From Gyromitra esculenta (taxonomy: Eukaryota; Ascomycota; Pezizomycetes; Pezizales; Discinaceae), in contig JBCAML010000011.1 in assembly GCA_038503075.1 (NCBI GenBank), positions 1,798,001 through 1,862,000 of the forward strand: a stretch of DNA of 64,000 nucleotides, read 5' to 3'. Made by a program: the position numbers and the translations under genes. Under the pieces are notes generated by a model, which saw nothing but the letters and a program-made list of their open reading frames with translations, had not been told where the DNA came from and did no database searches. Within the stretch, counting starts at the first letter, position 1; every line of letters begins with the position of its first letter. This document shows, one piece after another, positions 8,404 to 19,313 of this stretch.

Positions 8404-11400
8404 TCCTTTTTCTTTACCTTTGTCTGTGTTTTCCATTTCAGGTTTTTCAGTGTCAGATATGGGTGTGGAGGATCAATTAGATGGAGAACACTTTGTTATT
8501 TCTTGTAGCATTTCCCATAATAATAAAGCTATCAAAACCCACGCACTATTAGACACTGGAGCCTCAGGATTCGCTTTCATTGATAAAGATTTTGTGAGTC
8601 ACCACTCTTTACCCCTTCTCCCTCTAAAAACCCACCGACAACTTGAAGTAATAGACGGTCGCCCAGTCTCTTCAGGAGACATTACCCATATCGCCAATAT
8701 CCACCTTTCTATTCAACAACACCAGGAACAATCTCCCTGTTTCGTCACCCGACTAGGACACTATCCCCTCGTCCTTGGAATCCCCTGGATGAACTATCAT
8801 GACATCCAACTTCACTTCGCCCAGAAATGCATTGAGTTTAATTCTCAGTTCTGCACCACCCACTGTTTTTCACGGATGAAGTGAAGTGATGGGTTAGGGT
8901 TCGGGTAGTGATGGTTGCAATGGATGATGGGCTTTCATAATGGTTTTGTTGTTCGGTTGCGTTTCGGTTATGAGTCACAAGAGGGACTGCAGGGTATTTA
9001 AGGAATGGATTTCAGATGGTTGTTGGGGTTTTCTTCTCTTTTCTTTAAGCAACGTTCTTACCTTACTTCTACTGTATTATTTTTATACTACCTCGATTCT
9101 ACCTCAGAATCCTCGCGGTCGCTGTCGCTGTGAAAACCCTTACACTTAACTTGCCTTGAGTTAGACCCACATAGGACCTGTAGAAACATAGTGACTCTTG
9201 TCGCTTGACCTCTCGCTTAAGTAGCACTGCTCACCTTCAGGGATACTGAAGGGCTTGACGAGAGATCACACCGTGAGACTGTTCCCCCAACACAACCATC
9301 GTATCAGCCCCCTCGATCCTTGCTCCAGCCAAGCTAAATGTTGCTTTCATCAATGCTGCCAGCTTCAGGACCCTTACCCGAAAACGATCCTTACAAGCCT
9401 ATGCTATGTCCCTCTACGAAATTAATAGAATTCTAGAGGAAAAAACAACTAAGGAGGAGTGGAGAGCAAGGATTCCTGCAGAATACCATGACTTCTTGGA
9501 TATGTTCGACAAGAAGAAAGCGCAAGGCCTATCCCCACGCCGGCCATACGACCACAAAATACAACTCCAAGAGGGAAAGGAAGCCCCTTTCGGCCCCCTA
9601 TATGGAATGTCTCGTGAAGAACTAATAGTCCTAAAGAAGTATATCGAAGATAACCTTGAAAAAGGCTTTATCCGAGCTAGCTCTTCACCCGCAGGATCCC
9701 CCGTTCTCTTCGTAAAAAAGGCGGACGGCTCTCTTCGTTTATGCGTAGACTACCGTGGCCTTAATGCAATTACAGTCAAAGACCGCTATACTTCTCCCCT
9801 CATCCGTGAAACACTTGATCGATTAGCGAAGGCACAATGGTATACCAAATTGGACCTCCGAGATGGCTACCACCAAATCCGCATTGCTGAAGGAGACGAA
9901 TGGAAGACTGCTTTTCGTACCCGATACGGTCTTTATGAATATCAAGTTATGCCCTTTGGCTTAACTAATGCACCCGGCACTTTCCAACGCTTCGTTAACG
10001 ATTGCCTGAAAGAATACTTGGACATATTCTGCACTGCCTATCTTGATGATATACTGATCTATAGTGATACCTTTGCGGAGCATCAGGTACACGTGCGAAA
10101 AGTCCTTCAAACTCTTAAAGATAACGATATTCTCCTCAAGCCCGAAAAATGCGAGTTCGAAGTACAATCCACTAGGTATTTGGGACTCATCCTTACCCCG
10201 GACGGGATTAAAATGGATGAAGAAAAACTTAAGGCAGTACGAGAATGGGGAACGCCGAAGAGTGTCAAAGACGTTCAAGCCTTCTTGGGGTTCGCAAACT
10301 TCTATAGACGGTTTATCCTAGGATTTTCGAAGCTTGCATCACCCCTGACGGCCCTCACCAAAAAGGGAATCGTCTTTGAATGGACCATAGAAGCTGATAT
10401 AGCATTCGAGAACTTAAAGCATGCGTTCACCACCGCGCCAATCCTCATCCACTTTGATCCTGATAAGAAGATTATCGTGGAAACTGATGCCTCCGATTTC
10501 GTATCTGGAGGCGTCCTATCGCAGTACGACGACGCAGGAGTTCTACACCCAGTAGCATTCTTCTCCAAGAAGCATTCACCTGCTGAATGCAACTATGAGA
10601 TTTATGACAAGGAGCTACTGGCTATCATCAGAGTATTCGAAGAATGGCGCCCGGAACTCGAAGGTTCAAAACACCCCATTGACGTCATCAGTGATCATAA
10701 GAACCTTGAGTACTTTATGAGTACTAAGCAACTCAACCGCCGCCAAGCCAGATGGGCTGAATACCTGTCACGCTTTGACTTCGTTATTACATATAGACCA
10801 GGAAATCAAGGGGGAAAACTGGATGCGTTGACTAGGAGATCAGGAGATCTCCCCAAGGAAGGGGATGAACGATTGGCACATCAAAGCCAAGTGGTGCTGA
10901 AAAAAGAGAATCTTGACCCTAAGCTAAGTTTGTTGTCGGCTTCTTTGTCAAATGAAGCCGCTGAACTGGACGCCCCCCTAGAAAAACTCTTCCTAGAGGG
11001 ATATATGGCTGACAAATTCCCGGAAAAGATACTCCTGGCGCTGAAGAATAAGGAACGACAATCAAAGGAAATTACCCTAAGCGAATGTACGGAGGAAAAT
11101 AACCGGCTATGCTATCAAGGCAAACTCTACGTACCCAATAATGACCCTCTCCGTTTAGAAATTATAAGACGGCACCATGACACCCCTGTTGCAGGACATT
11201 CGGGACGAGATAAAACCTTCGAACTAATAAGTAGAAGTTTTTACTGGCCAAAGATGAGAGAATCTATCGGTCGCTATGTGCATAACTGCCATATTTGTCA
11301 AAAAGCAAAGCCAGTCACCCAACGTACACAAGGAGTTCTTCTCCCGCTGCCCATTCCAAATCGTCCCTGGCAAGAAATCTCTATGGATTTAGTTACAGGC

Positions 11401-11786
11401 CTTCCAGAGTCCAAAGGTTATAATGCTATTTTAGTCATTGTAGACCGCTTGTCAAAGATGCGGCACTTGATCCCCTGTAATACTACAGTCAATTCACGAG
11501 ATGTAGCTGATTTATATCTCCAACACGTCTGGAAACTTCATGGGTTACCCACGCACGTCACTTCCGACCGAGGCACACAATTTACGGCTCACTTTTGGAA
11601 AGAGCTCTGCAAACGCTTAGGGATCCAAGCTCGAATGTCCACTGCTTTCCACCCAGAAACTGATGGACAAACAGAACGACTAAACGCGGTGATGGAACAA
11701 TACCTACGTTCCTATATGTCCTATCAGCAAGGAGACTGGAACAAATGGCTACCGATGGCAGAGTTCTCAGCCAATAACCAGAAGCC
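8367..11786 (+). pseudogene. pol: R2 pol: protease, reverse transcriptase, RNase H, integrase (truncated, split by a solo LTR)
   Basis: Read in the -1 frame from the slippery site. Protease has [13 protein letters not shown]. Reverse transcriptase has [13 protein letters not shown] and YLDDILIYS. RNase H has [12 protein letters not shown]. Integrase has an HHCC zinc domain and the DDE-type signatures TSDRGTQF and [13 protein letters not shown]. The frame is open on both sides of the solo LTR and, once the 411-bp LTR and one 5-bp duplication are removed, it is continuous. It stops at NNQ, where R3's LTR cuts it, so the integrase C-terminus and chromodomain are lost. Confidence 0.9.
8868..9278 (+). 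mobile_element. Solo LTR, family 1, inside R2 pol, CTGTT duplication
   Basis: It begins TTTCACGG, ends CCGTGAGA, and is flanked by CTGTT at 8863-8867 and 9279-9283. The U5 structure at 9220-9264 has an extended outer helix (CTCTCG with CGAGAG). It sits between the protease and the linker before reverse transcriptase. Confidence 0.92.
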
Positions 11787-12206
11787 TCTCACGGTTCAGT
11801 CCCTCGTTAAGCCCTTCAGTATCCCTGAGGGTGAGCAGTGCTACTTAAGCGAGGTACTAACACGTTCGAAGAGTGCAGTGTTTCTACAAGTTCTACGAGG
11901 GGTCTATCTCAAGGCGAGATAAGTGCGGCGAAGGGGACAGCGACAGCGAGGGTTCTGAGGTAGAACCAAGATAGTATTCGACAATTACAAGAGAAGGTAA
12001 ACGAGAACGTTGCTTAAGGAAAGAAAGAAGAAGAGAAAACCACAGCGACCGAAATCCTTCACTTAAATACCTCGCTTTCCCGTAACACAAACAACACTCT
12101 AACAATAACCGAGAAACAACTGAACAACAAAGCCATTATATCCCGACGACCCTTCGTTACTACCAACGACTTCTCCTTAACCCATTACCCAGTTTCATCC
12201 GTGAAA
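11787..12206 (-). repeat. R3 3' LTR (420 bp), minus strand
   Basis: On the minus strand it begins TTTCACGG at 12206 and ends CCGTGAGA at 11787. It is directly preceded, in the minus sense, by the polypurine-like GAGACGGGGAG then CTAC, and by the pol stop region, so it is the 3' LTR of R3. Confidence 0.88.
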
Positions 12207-14601
12207 GTAGCTCCCCGTCTCAAGCGTGAGCTCCTGCGAACCTTAGGAATAATAGCAGCCGTCGTGGCGAGGAACGTATCAAGAGCTGAAGTATCTTGGA
12301 GGTCCTCGGCAGGTTCCCATGTAGGATGGGCGTATCCAGTCCATTTCACAAGGTATTGAAGTTGTCCTCTATAATTGCGCTGGTCTAGAATTTTCTCGAT
12401 ATAATATTCCTCTTGATCGTTGACAACGACTGGCGCTGGTGGGGGAATAATTTGTCCCGGGAGAGCGTTATTAGGGGCCGGTTTGAGGAGAGAAACATGA
12501 AATACTGGGTGGTATTTGACCGACAAGGGGAGGTCTATCTCATAAGCGAAAGGGGAAACAATTCTCTTTACCGCGTAAGGACCCATCCATTTCCAGTCTA
12601 GTTTCCTAGCATTACGCGTAGTCCTGATATTCTTCATTGATACAAAGACTTGGTCATGGATTTGGTACGCCGGGGCTGGAGTTCTATGCTTATTAGTGGC
12701 GGTCTCCTGAATATCTTGAGCGGTTCTAATCTGTGTTCGCAGGTAATCGTATAGCTCCTGCATCCTACTGGCAAAGATAGCGGCGTCTTGACTCTGAGGA
12801 GTGTTTACTAGGGGGACGAGAGAAGTATCGAATCGAGGATGATAGCCGTAGTTAGCTAAGAAGGGGGATACTTTCGTACTCGCCGATTCTTGGTTATTGG
12901 CAGAGAATTCCGCCATGGGTAGCCATCTACTCCAGTCTTCCTGTTGGTAGGACACATATGATCGAAGATACTGTTCCATTACTGCATTCAGTCTCTCTGT
13001 TTGCCCATCTGTTTCTGGGTGGAAAGCAGTGGACATCCGGGCTTGTATTCCTAGACGTTGGCATAATTCTTTCCAAAAATGGGCAGTGAATTGAGTGCCT
13101 CGGTCAGAAGTAATGTGTGTAGGTAAGCCGTGTAACTTCCAGACATGTTGTAGATAAAGGTCAGCGACATCTCTGGAATTGACGGTGGTATTACATGGAA
13201 TGAGGTGTCGCATTTTCGATAGTCGGTCCACAACTACCATGATCGCATCATAGCCATTGGATTCGGGGAGTCCTGTGACAAAGTCCATCGAGATCTCTTG
13301 CCAGGGTCGTTGGGGAATGGGTAAAGGACGGAGAACACCTGGGGGGCGATGGGTGGTAGGTTTGGCTTTCTGGCAGGTGTGGCAGTTTCGCACATATCGA
13401 CTAACCGATTCCCGCATTTTAGGCCAATAAAAGCTTCTTGCCATAAGTTCGAAGGTCTTATCTCTTCCTGGATGGCCTGCTGCTGGAGTATCATGGTGTC
13501 TCCGGATAAGTTCCAATCGAAGAGGATCAGAGTCAGGGACATAGAGGCATTCGCGATAATATAGGAGACCATTGTTTTCGCTGCATTCGCTTAGGGTAAT
13601 CTCTTTTGAGCGTTGTTCCTTATTTCTGAGCGCCGTGAGTATCTTCTCTGGGAATTTATCAGTACTATATCCTTCTTGGAAGAGTTTTGAAAGGGGGGCG
13701 TCCAGTCCAGCGGCTTCATTTGGTAAAGAAGCCAACAACAAACTTAGCTTAGGATCAATATTCTCTTTTTTCAACACCACTTGGCTTTGGTGTGCCAATC
13801 TTTCATCCCCTTCCTTGGGAAGGTCTCCTGATCTTCTGGTTAATGCGTCGGGTTTTCCTCCTTGGGTACTTGGGCGATAGGTGATTACAAAATCGAAGCG
13901 GGACAAATATTCCGCCCATCTAGCTTGGCGTCAATTTAGTTGTTTGGTACTCATGAAGTACTCGAGATTTTTATGGTCGCTAATCACATCGATCGGGTGC
14001 TTTGATCCTTCAAGCTCGGGGCGCCATTCCTCGAAGACACGGATGATGGCCAATAATTCCTTATCATAGATCTCGTAGTTACATTCTGCGGGGGAATGTT
14101 TCTTCGAGAAGAAAGCTACTGGGTGTAGGATATTATTGTCATCGTACTGGGATAGGACTCCTCCGGACACAAGATCCGAGGCATCTGTTTCCACGATGAT
14201 CTTCTTATTGGGATCGAAGTGGATAAGGATTGGGGCGGTGGTAAAGGCATGTTTGAGGTTTTAAAATGCTATATCAGCCTCGAGAGACCATTCAAAGGCG
14301 ATACCTTTTCTGGTGAGGGCGGTGAGAGGTGCAGCGAGTTTAGAGAATCCCAGGATGAAGCGACGATAAAAGTTAGCAAAGCCTAAGAAAACTTGGACAT
14401 CTTTTACGCTTTTTGGGGTTCCCCATTCCCGGACGGCTTTGAGTTTTTCCTCGTCCATCTTAATGCCGTTAGGGGTAAGGATGAGGCCGAGGTACTTAGT
14501 GGTTTGTACCTCGAACTCGCATTTGTCCGGTTTCAGTAAGATATCATTATCCCTGAGAGTCCTGAGAACCTTGCGAACATGGACCTGGTGTTCTGCGAAG
14601 G
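12185..14601 (-). pseudogene. pol: R3 pol, distal part: RNase H, integrase, chromodomain
   Basis: Minus-strand pol continues from 26488 across the R4 insertion. The reading frame is open from 13906 to the stop at 12185, which lies inside the 3' LTR. It covers the end of RNase H, the HHCC and DDE integrase, and a chromodomain (EEYYIEKIL then YLVKWTGYAHPTWEPAEDL). Stops at about 13933 (AAC-CGG-CGA in the sisters reads AAT-TGA-CGC here) and about 14260 break the RNase H part. The chromodomain places the element among chromoviruses, whose chromodomain directs integration to modified chromatin. Confidence 0.88.
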
Positions 14602-15023
14602 TTTCACGGATTAAGGATGGGATAAGGGTTAGGTTTCGGTTCGAAGTTGGATACAGGCTGTGGGGTTATTGTGTTATAATGCTATTGTATTTTCGGGTGT
14701 CATCGGCTATTGGGTTTTTTGGTTGAGAAAGTGGGGTATTTAAGCGACGGATTTTTGAGCATTCTTTGTCTTCTCTTCTTCTTTCTCTAAGCAACGTTCT
14801 CGTTCACCTTCTCTGGTAATTGTTGAATATTATCTCGGTTCTACCTCAGAACCCTCGCTGTCGCTGTCGCTGTCCACTTCGCCGCACTTATCTCGCCTTG
14901 AGATAGACCCCTCGTAGAACTTGTAGAAACACTGCACTCCTCGAACGTGTTAGGACCTCGCTTAAGTAGCACTGCTCACCTTCAGGGATACTGAAGGGCT
15001 TAACGAGGGACTGAACCGTGAGA
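14602..15023 (+). repeat. R4 5' LTR (422 bp)
   Basis: It begins TTTCACGG and ends CCGTGAGA. The TATA box is TATTTAAG near 14740, and AAGCAACGT follows about 50 bases later. The U5 structure spans 14956-15008. Confidence 0.9.
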
Positions 15024-15025
15024 TT

Positions 15026-15034
15026 ACGTTGCTT
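15026..15034 (+). promoter_or_regulatory. R4 primer-binding site
   Basis: ACGTTGCTT two bases after the LTR end, complementary to AAGCAACGT in its own LTR. Confidence 0.75.
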
Positions 15035-15097
15035 CCAACATCTACACCTTCTACCACCTGATCCACACAAAGCACACCTACCCCCATCGACTCCACC

Positions 15098-16390
15098 ATG
15101 GAAGGAGCCGCCGTCGCCACCAAACGCTTCCCCACCAGGGAAGCCTTCGCCCAAGCCTACAGAGACGATCCCGCGGAGCTCTATAATGAGCTCAAGGACC
15201 TCAACCAAGCCCTGGAAGACCAAATCGATGTCCTCCAGGAAAGCGAGCGAGAAACCGAGGTCAAACTCAACACAGCTCGTATTCAAACCGATAACGCCCT
15301 CTGTCATGCCACAGAACAGGACCAACGAGTTACCGAGACTGCAAGTCTAATCGCTCGGTTACGACAAGAGCGAAACGAAGCTCGAGCCGCCATCCAAGCC
15401 CCTCCCGCTCCACCTAATCTTACAGCCACCCCACCTCCGCCCACAAATTCTCACCGATCAGAACGGATGCCAGATCCTGAGAAATTTGATGGATCGCGAA
15501 CTAAACTCCCCGGCTTCATCCTACAACTACGCTCCAAACTCACTGTCAACCGGGACCGCTTTGCCAACGAGACCACGATGATCCTCTATACTATCAACCG
15601 TCTAGAAGGAGCAGCGTTGGAACAAGTTCGGCACACCGTCCTCCCCTCAGGCCTCACCACCTGGACCAGCGCAGAACAACTTATCGCCGCCCTGGAGACT
15701 GCCTTTGGCGATCCAGACCCAACCGGCACCGCCCGACGGGAACTTCATCAACTCCGCCAAGGGAAACGTGATTTCTCGGCTTATCTAGCCGACTTTCAAA
15801 GGATCATGGGTCAGCTAAACTTCGACGAGAACTCCAAGATGGATGCCCTGGAACATGGCATGTCGGAAGAACTCAAGGAAGCAATGGTGTTCGCACCCAT
15901 CGCCCCTGCTAACCTCCCAGAGATGATTCTTACCCTTACCCGATTGGACAACCGAATCCGAGCTCGCAAGGCAGAGAAACGGGGAAACGCCAGAGATAAT
16001 ACGGGTCAATTCAGTGCCCCCGCCGCCTTCACCCCTGCTTCCTCTTTTACCCCAGGAGGACTAGCCCCCATGGACCTTTCTTTCGGACGCACCAGCAATC
16101 TTTCTCGCCCTCCTCAAGACCAGCGATATACAATGATCAACGGACGAAGAAAGCTTTCGGAGGAAGAGAAACAATGGCGCCGCGCCACTGGAAAGTGTAT
16201 GTTTTGTGCTGCCCCCGACCACTCCTACGCCAATTGCCCCTCCGCTCCAAAGAAACCCACGATGAGAGGAGCCCTCACCGCCCCACCTGCCAACCGCACA
16301 CCCCCGGCCTCCTCTCTACCGCCGCCACCTCTCCCACCTCAATTTTTTGCCCTAGAGTCTGCGAACGCCTCAAGCGAGGCTTTAAACTAG
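15098..16390 (+). CDS. gag: R4 gag polyprotein
   Basis: An open frame of 430 codons from ATG 15098 to TAG 16388-16390. The N-terminus (MEGAAVATKRFPTREAFAQ) is shorter than in R5 because the upstream start is not conserved. A predicted coiled-coil region (LNQALEDQIDVLQESE) is followed by the retrotransposon gag core, a proline-rich segment, and an intact zinc knuckle (CMFCAAPDHSYANC, Cys-x2-Cys-x4-His-x4-Cys). Gag forms the virus-like particle and packages the RNA. The frame ends immediately after the slippery heptamer. Confidence 0.9.
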   Translation: MEGAAVATKRFPTREAFAQAYRDDPAELYNELKDLNQALEDQIDVLQESERETEVKLNTARIQTDNALCHATEQDQRVTETASLIARLRQERNEARAAIQAPPAPPNLTATPPPPTNSHRSERMPDPEKFDGSRTKLPGFILQLRSKLTVNRDRFANETTMILYTINRLEGAALEQVRHTVLPSGLTTWTSAEQLIAALETAFGDPDPTGTARRELHQLRQGKRDFSAYLADFQRIMGQLNFDENSKMDALEHGMSEELKEAMVFAPIAPANLPEMILTLTRLDNRIRARKAEKRGNARDNTGQFSAPAAFTPASSFTPGGLAPMDLSFGRTSNLSRPPQDQRYTMINGRRKLSEEEKQWRRATGKCMFCAAPDHSYANCPSAPKKPTMRGALTAPPANRTPPASSLPPPPLPPQFFALESANASSEALN

Positions 16391-16425
16391 TTCAACCAAG
16401 GTCGATCAGTGACCCTACCTTGGTT
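16381..16425 (+). promoter_or_regulatory. R4 -1 ribosomal frameshift site
   Basis: TTTAAAC at 16381-16387 precedes TAG. A nine-pair stem AACCAAGGT (16394-16402) with ACCTTGGTT (16417-16425) encloses a loop containing CAGTGACCC. Confidence 0.85.
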
Positions 16426-17354
16426 ACAAATTTCTTACCTTTATCTGCATTTTCTATTTCAGGGTTTTCGGTTTCTGGTATAAGCGTGGAGGATAAATTG
16501 GATGGGGAACACTTTGTAGTAGCTTGCAAGATTTCCCATAGCAATAAAGTTATAAACACACACGCTTTACTAGATACCGGAGCCTCAGGATTTGCATTTA
16601 TTGATCAGAAATTCGCGAGTCACCATTCTCTTCCCCTTACCCCCCTAAAAACACCCCGACAACTTGAAGTTATCGATGGACGCCCTGTTGCCTCCGGAGA
16701 TATCACCCACATCTCTAAACTTAACTTATCCATTGGAAACCACCAAGAACAAGCGCCCTGTTTTGTAACTCAATTAGGACACTACCCCTTGGTTTTAGGA
16801 ATACCATGGATGAAACATCACGATGTGCATCTACAGTTCGCCGATAAACGCATTGAGTTTAATTCTAAACTCTGCACCACCCGCTGCGCCCCTCACTCCC
16901 CCGTCGTCGTCTCCCCATCAATCCCGGCTCCCCCCAGACTAAACATGTCCTTTATCGGCGCTGCCAGCTTTAGGACTCTCACTAGGAAACGTACCCATCA
17001 AGCCTATGCCATGTCCCTCTATGAGATAAACAAACTCATAGACAATAAGACAACTAAGGAAGAATGGAAGTCTAGAATCCCTGCCGAATATCACGACTTC
17101 TTAGATATGTTTGATAAGAAGAAAGCTCAAGGTCTATCCCCACGCCGACCCTATGACCATAAGATACAACTTCAAGACGGGAAGGAAGCACCATTTGGCC
17201 CTCTGTACGGAATGTCTCGAGAAGAGCTTATCGTCCTCAAAAAATACATTGAGGACAATCTCGAGAAAGGGTTTATCCGAGCCAGTTCTTCACCCGCCGG
17301 ATCCCCTGTCCTCTTTGTCAAAAAGGCCGACGGCTCCCTCCGGTTATGTGTAGA
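16388..17354 (+). pseudogene. pol: R4 pol, first part: protease to early reverse transcriptase
   Basis: The -1 frame after gag encodes the protease ([13 protein letters not shown]) and the start of reverse transcriptase ([19 protein letters not shown]), then is cut by the R5 LTR at 17355. The frame runs 22 bases into that LTR before a stop. The gene resumes at 23403. Confidence 0.88.
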
Positions 17355-17772
17355 TTTCACGGATATCAAGGAGTAGTCGGGTCAAGGATATTGTTGGGGT
17401 TGCTGCTTTTGGTTCAGGATTACAATGTTATTGTGTTTCGGTTGCTTTCGGTTATTTCTTAGTTATGAGTCATCGTGGTCGAAAAGCGGGGTATTTAAGA
17501 GATGGGTTTTTGTCGCTTGTGTTCTTTTCCTTTTCTTTCCTTAAGCAACGTTCTCGTTTACCTTCTTCTGTACTTGTTGGAATATTATCTCGGTTCTATC
17601 TCAGAATCCTCGCTGTCGCTGTCCACCTCGCTGTACTTATCTCGCCTGGAGATAGACCCGTCGTAGAACTTGTAGAAACGCTGCACTCTTCGAAACACGT
17701 TGATACCTCATTAAGTAGCACTGCTCACCTTCAGGGATACTGAAGGGCTTAACGAGGGACCCAACCGTGAGA
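17355..17772 (+). repeat. R5 5' LTR (418 bp)
   Basis: It begins TTTCACGG and ends CCGTGAGA. It has a TATTTAAG TATA box, then AAGCAACGT about 60 bases on, and the U5 structure at 17706-17757. Compared with the 3' LTR, four of five substitutions are C/T transitions with T in this copy. Confidence 0.93.
17706..17757 (+). other. U5 structured RNA element of the LTR (R5 copy)
   Basis: The outer helix pairs CCTC and TTAAG with CTTAA and GAGG. It encloses the invariant TAGCACTGCTC and an inner hairpin CCTTCAG-GGATA-CTGAAGG. All LTRs in the window that I checked keep the loop GGATA and TAGCACTGCTC while both helices vary with compensation. The place, just before the PBS, matches the U5 inverted-repeat stem that Tf1 needs for self-priming. 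Confidence 0.75.
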
Positions 17773-17774
17773 TT

Positions 17775-17783
17775 ACGTTGCTT
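17775..17783 (+). promoter_or_regulatory. R5 primer-binding site
   Basis: ACGTTGCTT, two bases after the LTR, complementary to AAGCAACGT in the R region of the LTR. This supports self-priming rather than tRNA priming. Confidence 0.78.
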
Positions 17784-17975
17784 CCACCATCTACACCTTC
17801 TACCGCAGAAAACAACACGTTTCATGGGAATCATCACTCAGATTCGCCAATCCATTCTAAGCATCTTCCCTTGCTTAACGTTGCGAAAACCACAACCTTT
17901 AGTTGAAGTCATTCCTGAGTGGCTGGATCAAGAGTACCTACAAAAGAACTCTTCCCCCCGACCGACACCAACATC

Positions 17976-19313
17976 ATGAGCTCACCCACTCCCGCTGGCC
18001 CTTCCACTGAAGGAGCCGCTGTCGCCACACCCCGCTTCCCCACAAAGGAAGCCTTTGCCCAGGCCTATAGAGACGACCCCGTCGAGTTGTTTAATCGACT
18101 CCAGGAACTCAACCAGGCCCTCGAGGATCAGATTGATGTCCTGCAAGAAGGAACGCAGGAATTGGAAATAAAGCTCAACACCGCCCAGATCCAAACAAAC
18201 AACGCCAACCTCCACGCCCAACAACAAGACCAACGGGTCAGCGACGCCTCAGCCCTCATTGACCGACTACGTCGAGAACGGAATGAGGCTCGCGCAAATC
18301 TTTCCCTCCCCCCGGCTCCACCAAATCTCACAGCCACTCCCCCACCGCCATCAGTCACTATCCATCGCTCTGAACGTATGCCAGACCCGGAGAAATTTGA
18401 CGGATCCAGGGTGAAACTCCCCGGCTTCATCCTCCAACTCCGTTCAAAACTTGCGGTTAACAGGGATCGATTCGCTGACGAGAATACCATGATTCTCTAC
18501 ACGATCAACCGCTTGGAAGGAGCAGCCTTGGAACAAGTCCGACACACAGTTCTTCCTTCCGGCCTCACAACCTGGGCCAACGCCGCCGCCCTCATCGCCG
18601 CCTTAGAAACTGCCTTCGGAGACCCTGACCCCACCGGTACCGCACGACGAGAATTGCACCAACTTCGCCAAGGCAAACGCGACTTTTCCGCCTACCTAGC
18701 GGATTTTCAACGCATCATGGGACAACTAAACTTCGATGAAAATTCGAAGATGGATGCCCTTGAGCATGGTATGTCAGAAGAACTAAAGGAAGCTATGGTC
18801 TTCGCCGCCGCTACGCCCGCCACTCTCAACGACATGATCCTGGTCCTTACCCGAATGGACAATCGCATCCGAGCCCGCAAGGCAGAGAAACGAGGGAATA
18901 CCCGCGAGAATATAGGACAGTTTAGTGCCCCAGCCAGTGCAATGACTCCCTTCGTCCCCGCCTCATCATTCGTACCAGGAGGCCTTGCTCCTATGGATCT
19001 CTCTTTCGGACGCACTAGCAACTTTTCTCGCCCCCCCCAGGACCAAAGATACACCATAGTCAACGGCAGGAGAAAGCTATCGGAAGAAGAGAAGCAATGG
19101 CGCCGTGCCACAGGGAAATGCATGTTCTGCGCCGCTCCCGATCATTCCTACGCCAACTGCCCTTCCGCCCCAAAGAAACCCACGATGAGAGGGGCTCTCA
19201 CTGCACCACCCGCCAATCGCACACCTCCGGCCTCCTCTCTACCACCACCGCCTCTCCCCCCTCAGTTTTTTGCCTTAGAATCCGCCAGTGCCTCAAGCGA
19301 GGCTTTAAACTAG
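17976..19313 (+). CDS. gag: R5 gag polyprotein (445 aa)
   Basis: ATG at 17976 is chosen because it gives MSSPTPAG, matching R2; the frame is open upstream but without a good ATG. The N-terminal third holds a coiled-coil-like ELNQALEDQIDVLQ segment. The middle is the retrotransposon gag core (TARRELHQLRQGKRDFSAYL). A proline-rich region and the zinc knuckle CMFCAAPDHSYANC are at the C-terminus. It forms the particle core and binds the RNA genome. The frame ends ...GCT TTA AAC TAG, so the stop lies next to the slippery site. Confidence 0.93.
   Translation: MSSPTPAGPSTEGAAVATPRFPTKEAFAQAYRDDPVELFNRLQELNQALEDQIDVLQEGTQELEIKLNTAQIQTNNANLHAQQQDQRVSDASALIDRLRRERNEARANLSLPPAPPNLTATPPPPSVTIHRSERMPDPEKFDGSRVKLPGFILQLRSKLAVNRDRFADENTMILYTINRLEGAALEQVRHTVLPSGLTTWANAAALIAALETAFGDPDPTGTARRELHQLRQGKRDFSAYLADFQRIMGQLNFDENSKMDALEHGMSEELKEAMVFAAATPATLNDMILVLTRMDNRIRARKAEKRGNTRENIGQFSAPASAMTPFVPASSFVPGGLAPMDLSFGRTSNFSRPPQDQRYTIVNGRRKLSEEEKQWRRATGKCMFCAAPDHSYANCPSAPKKPTMRGALTAPPANRTPPASSLPPPPLPPQFFALESASASSEALN

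Larger units (their letters stand above)
6433..11786 (+). mobile_element. R2: Ty3/Gypsy chromovirus, family 1, 3'-truncated
   Basis: It consists of a 5' LTR (6433-6843), PBS, gag and pol up to the integrase, and is then cut by the LTR of minus-strand R3 at 11787. A solo LTR (8868-9278) interrupts pol. The chromodomain, polypurine tract and 3' LTR are absent. Just left of R3 the pol has also lost about 15 bases, because AAAGCCTCTC of the normal sequence follows AACCAG directly. Confidence 0.85.

Noticed and set aside
8868..9278. Intron in R2 pol
   Set aside because: The interruption is an LTR with 5-bp duplications, not a GT-AG intron.
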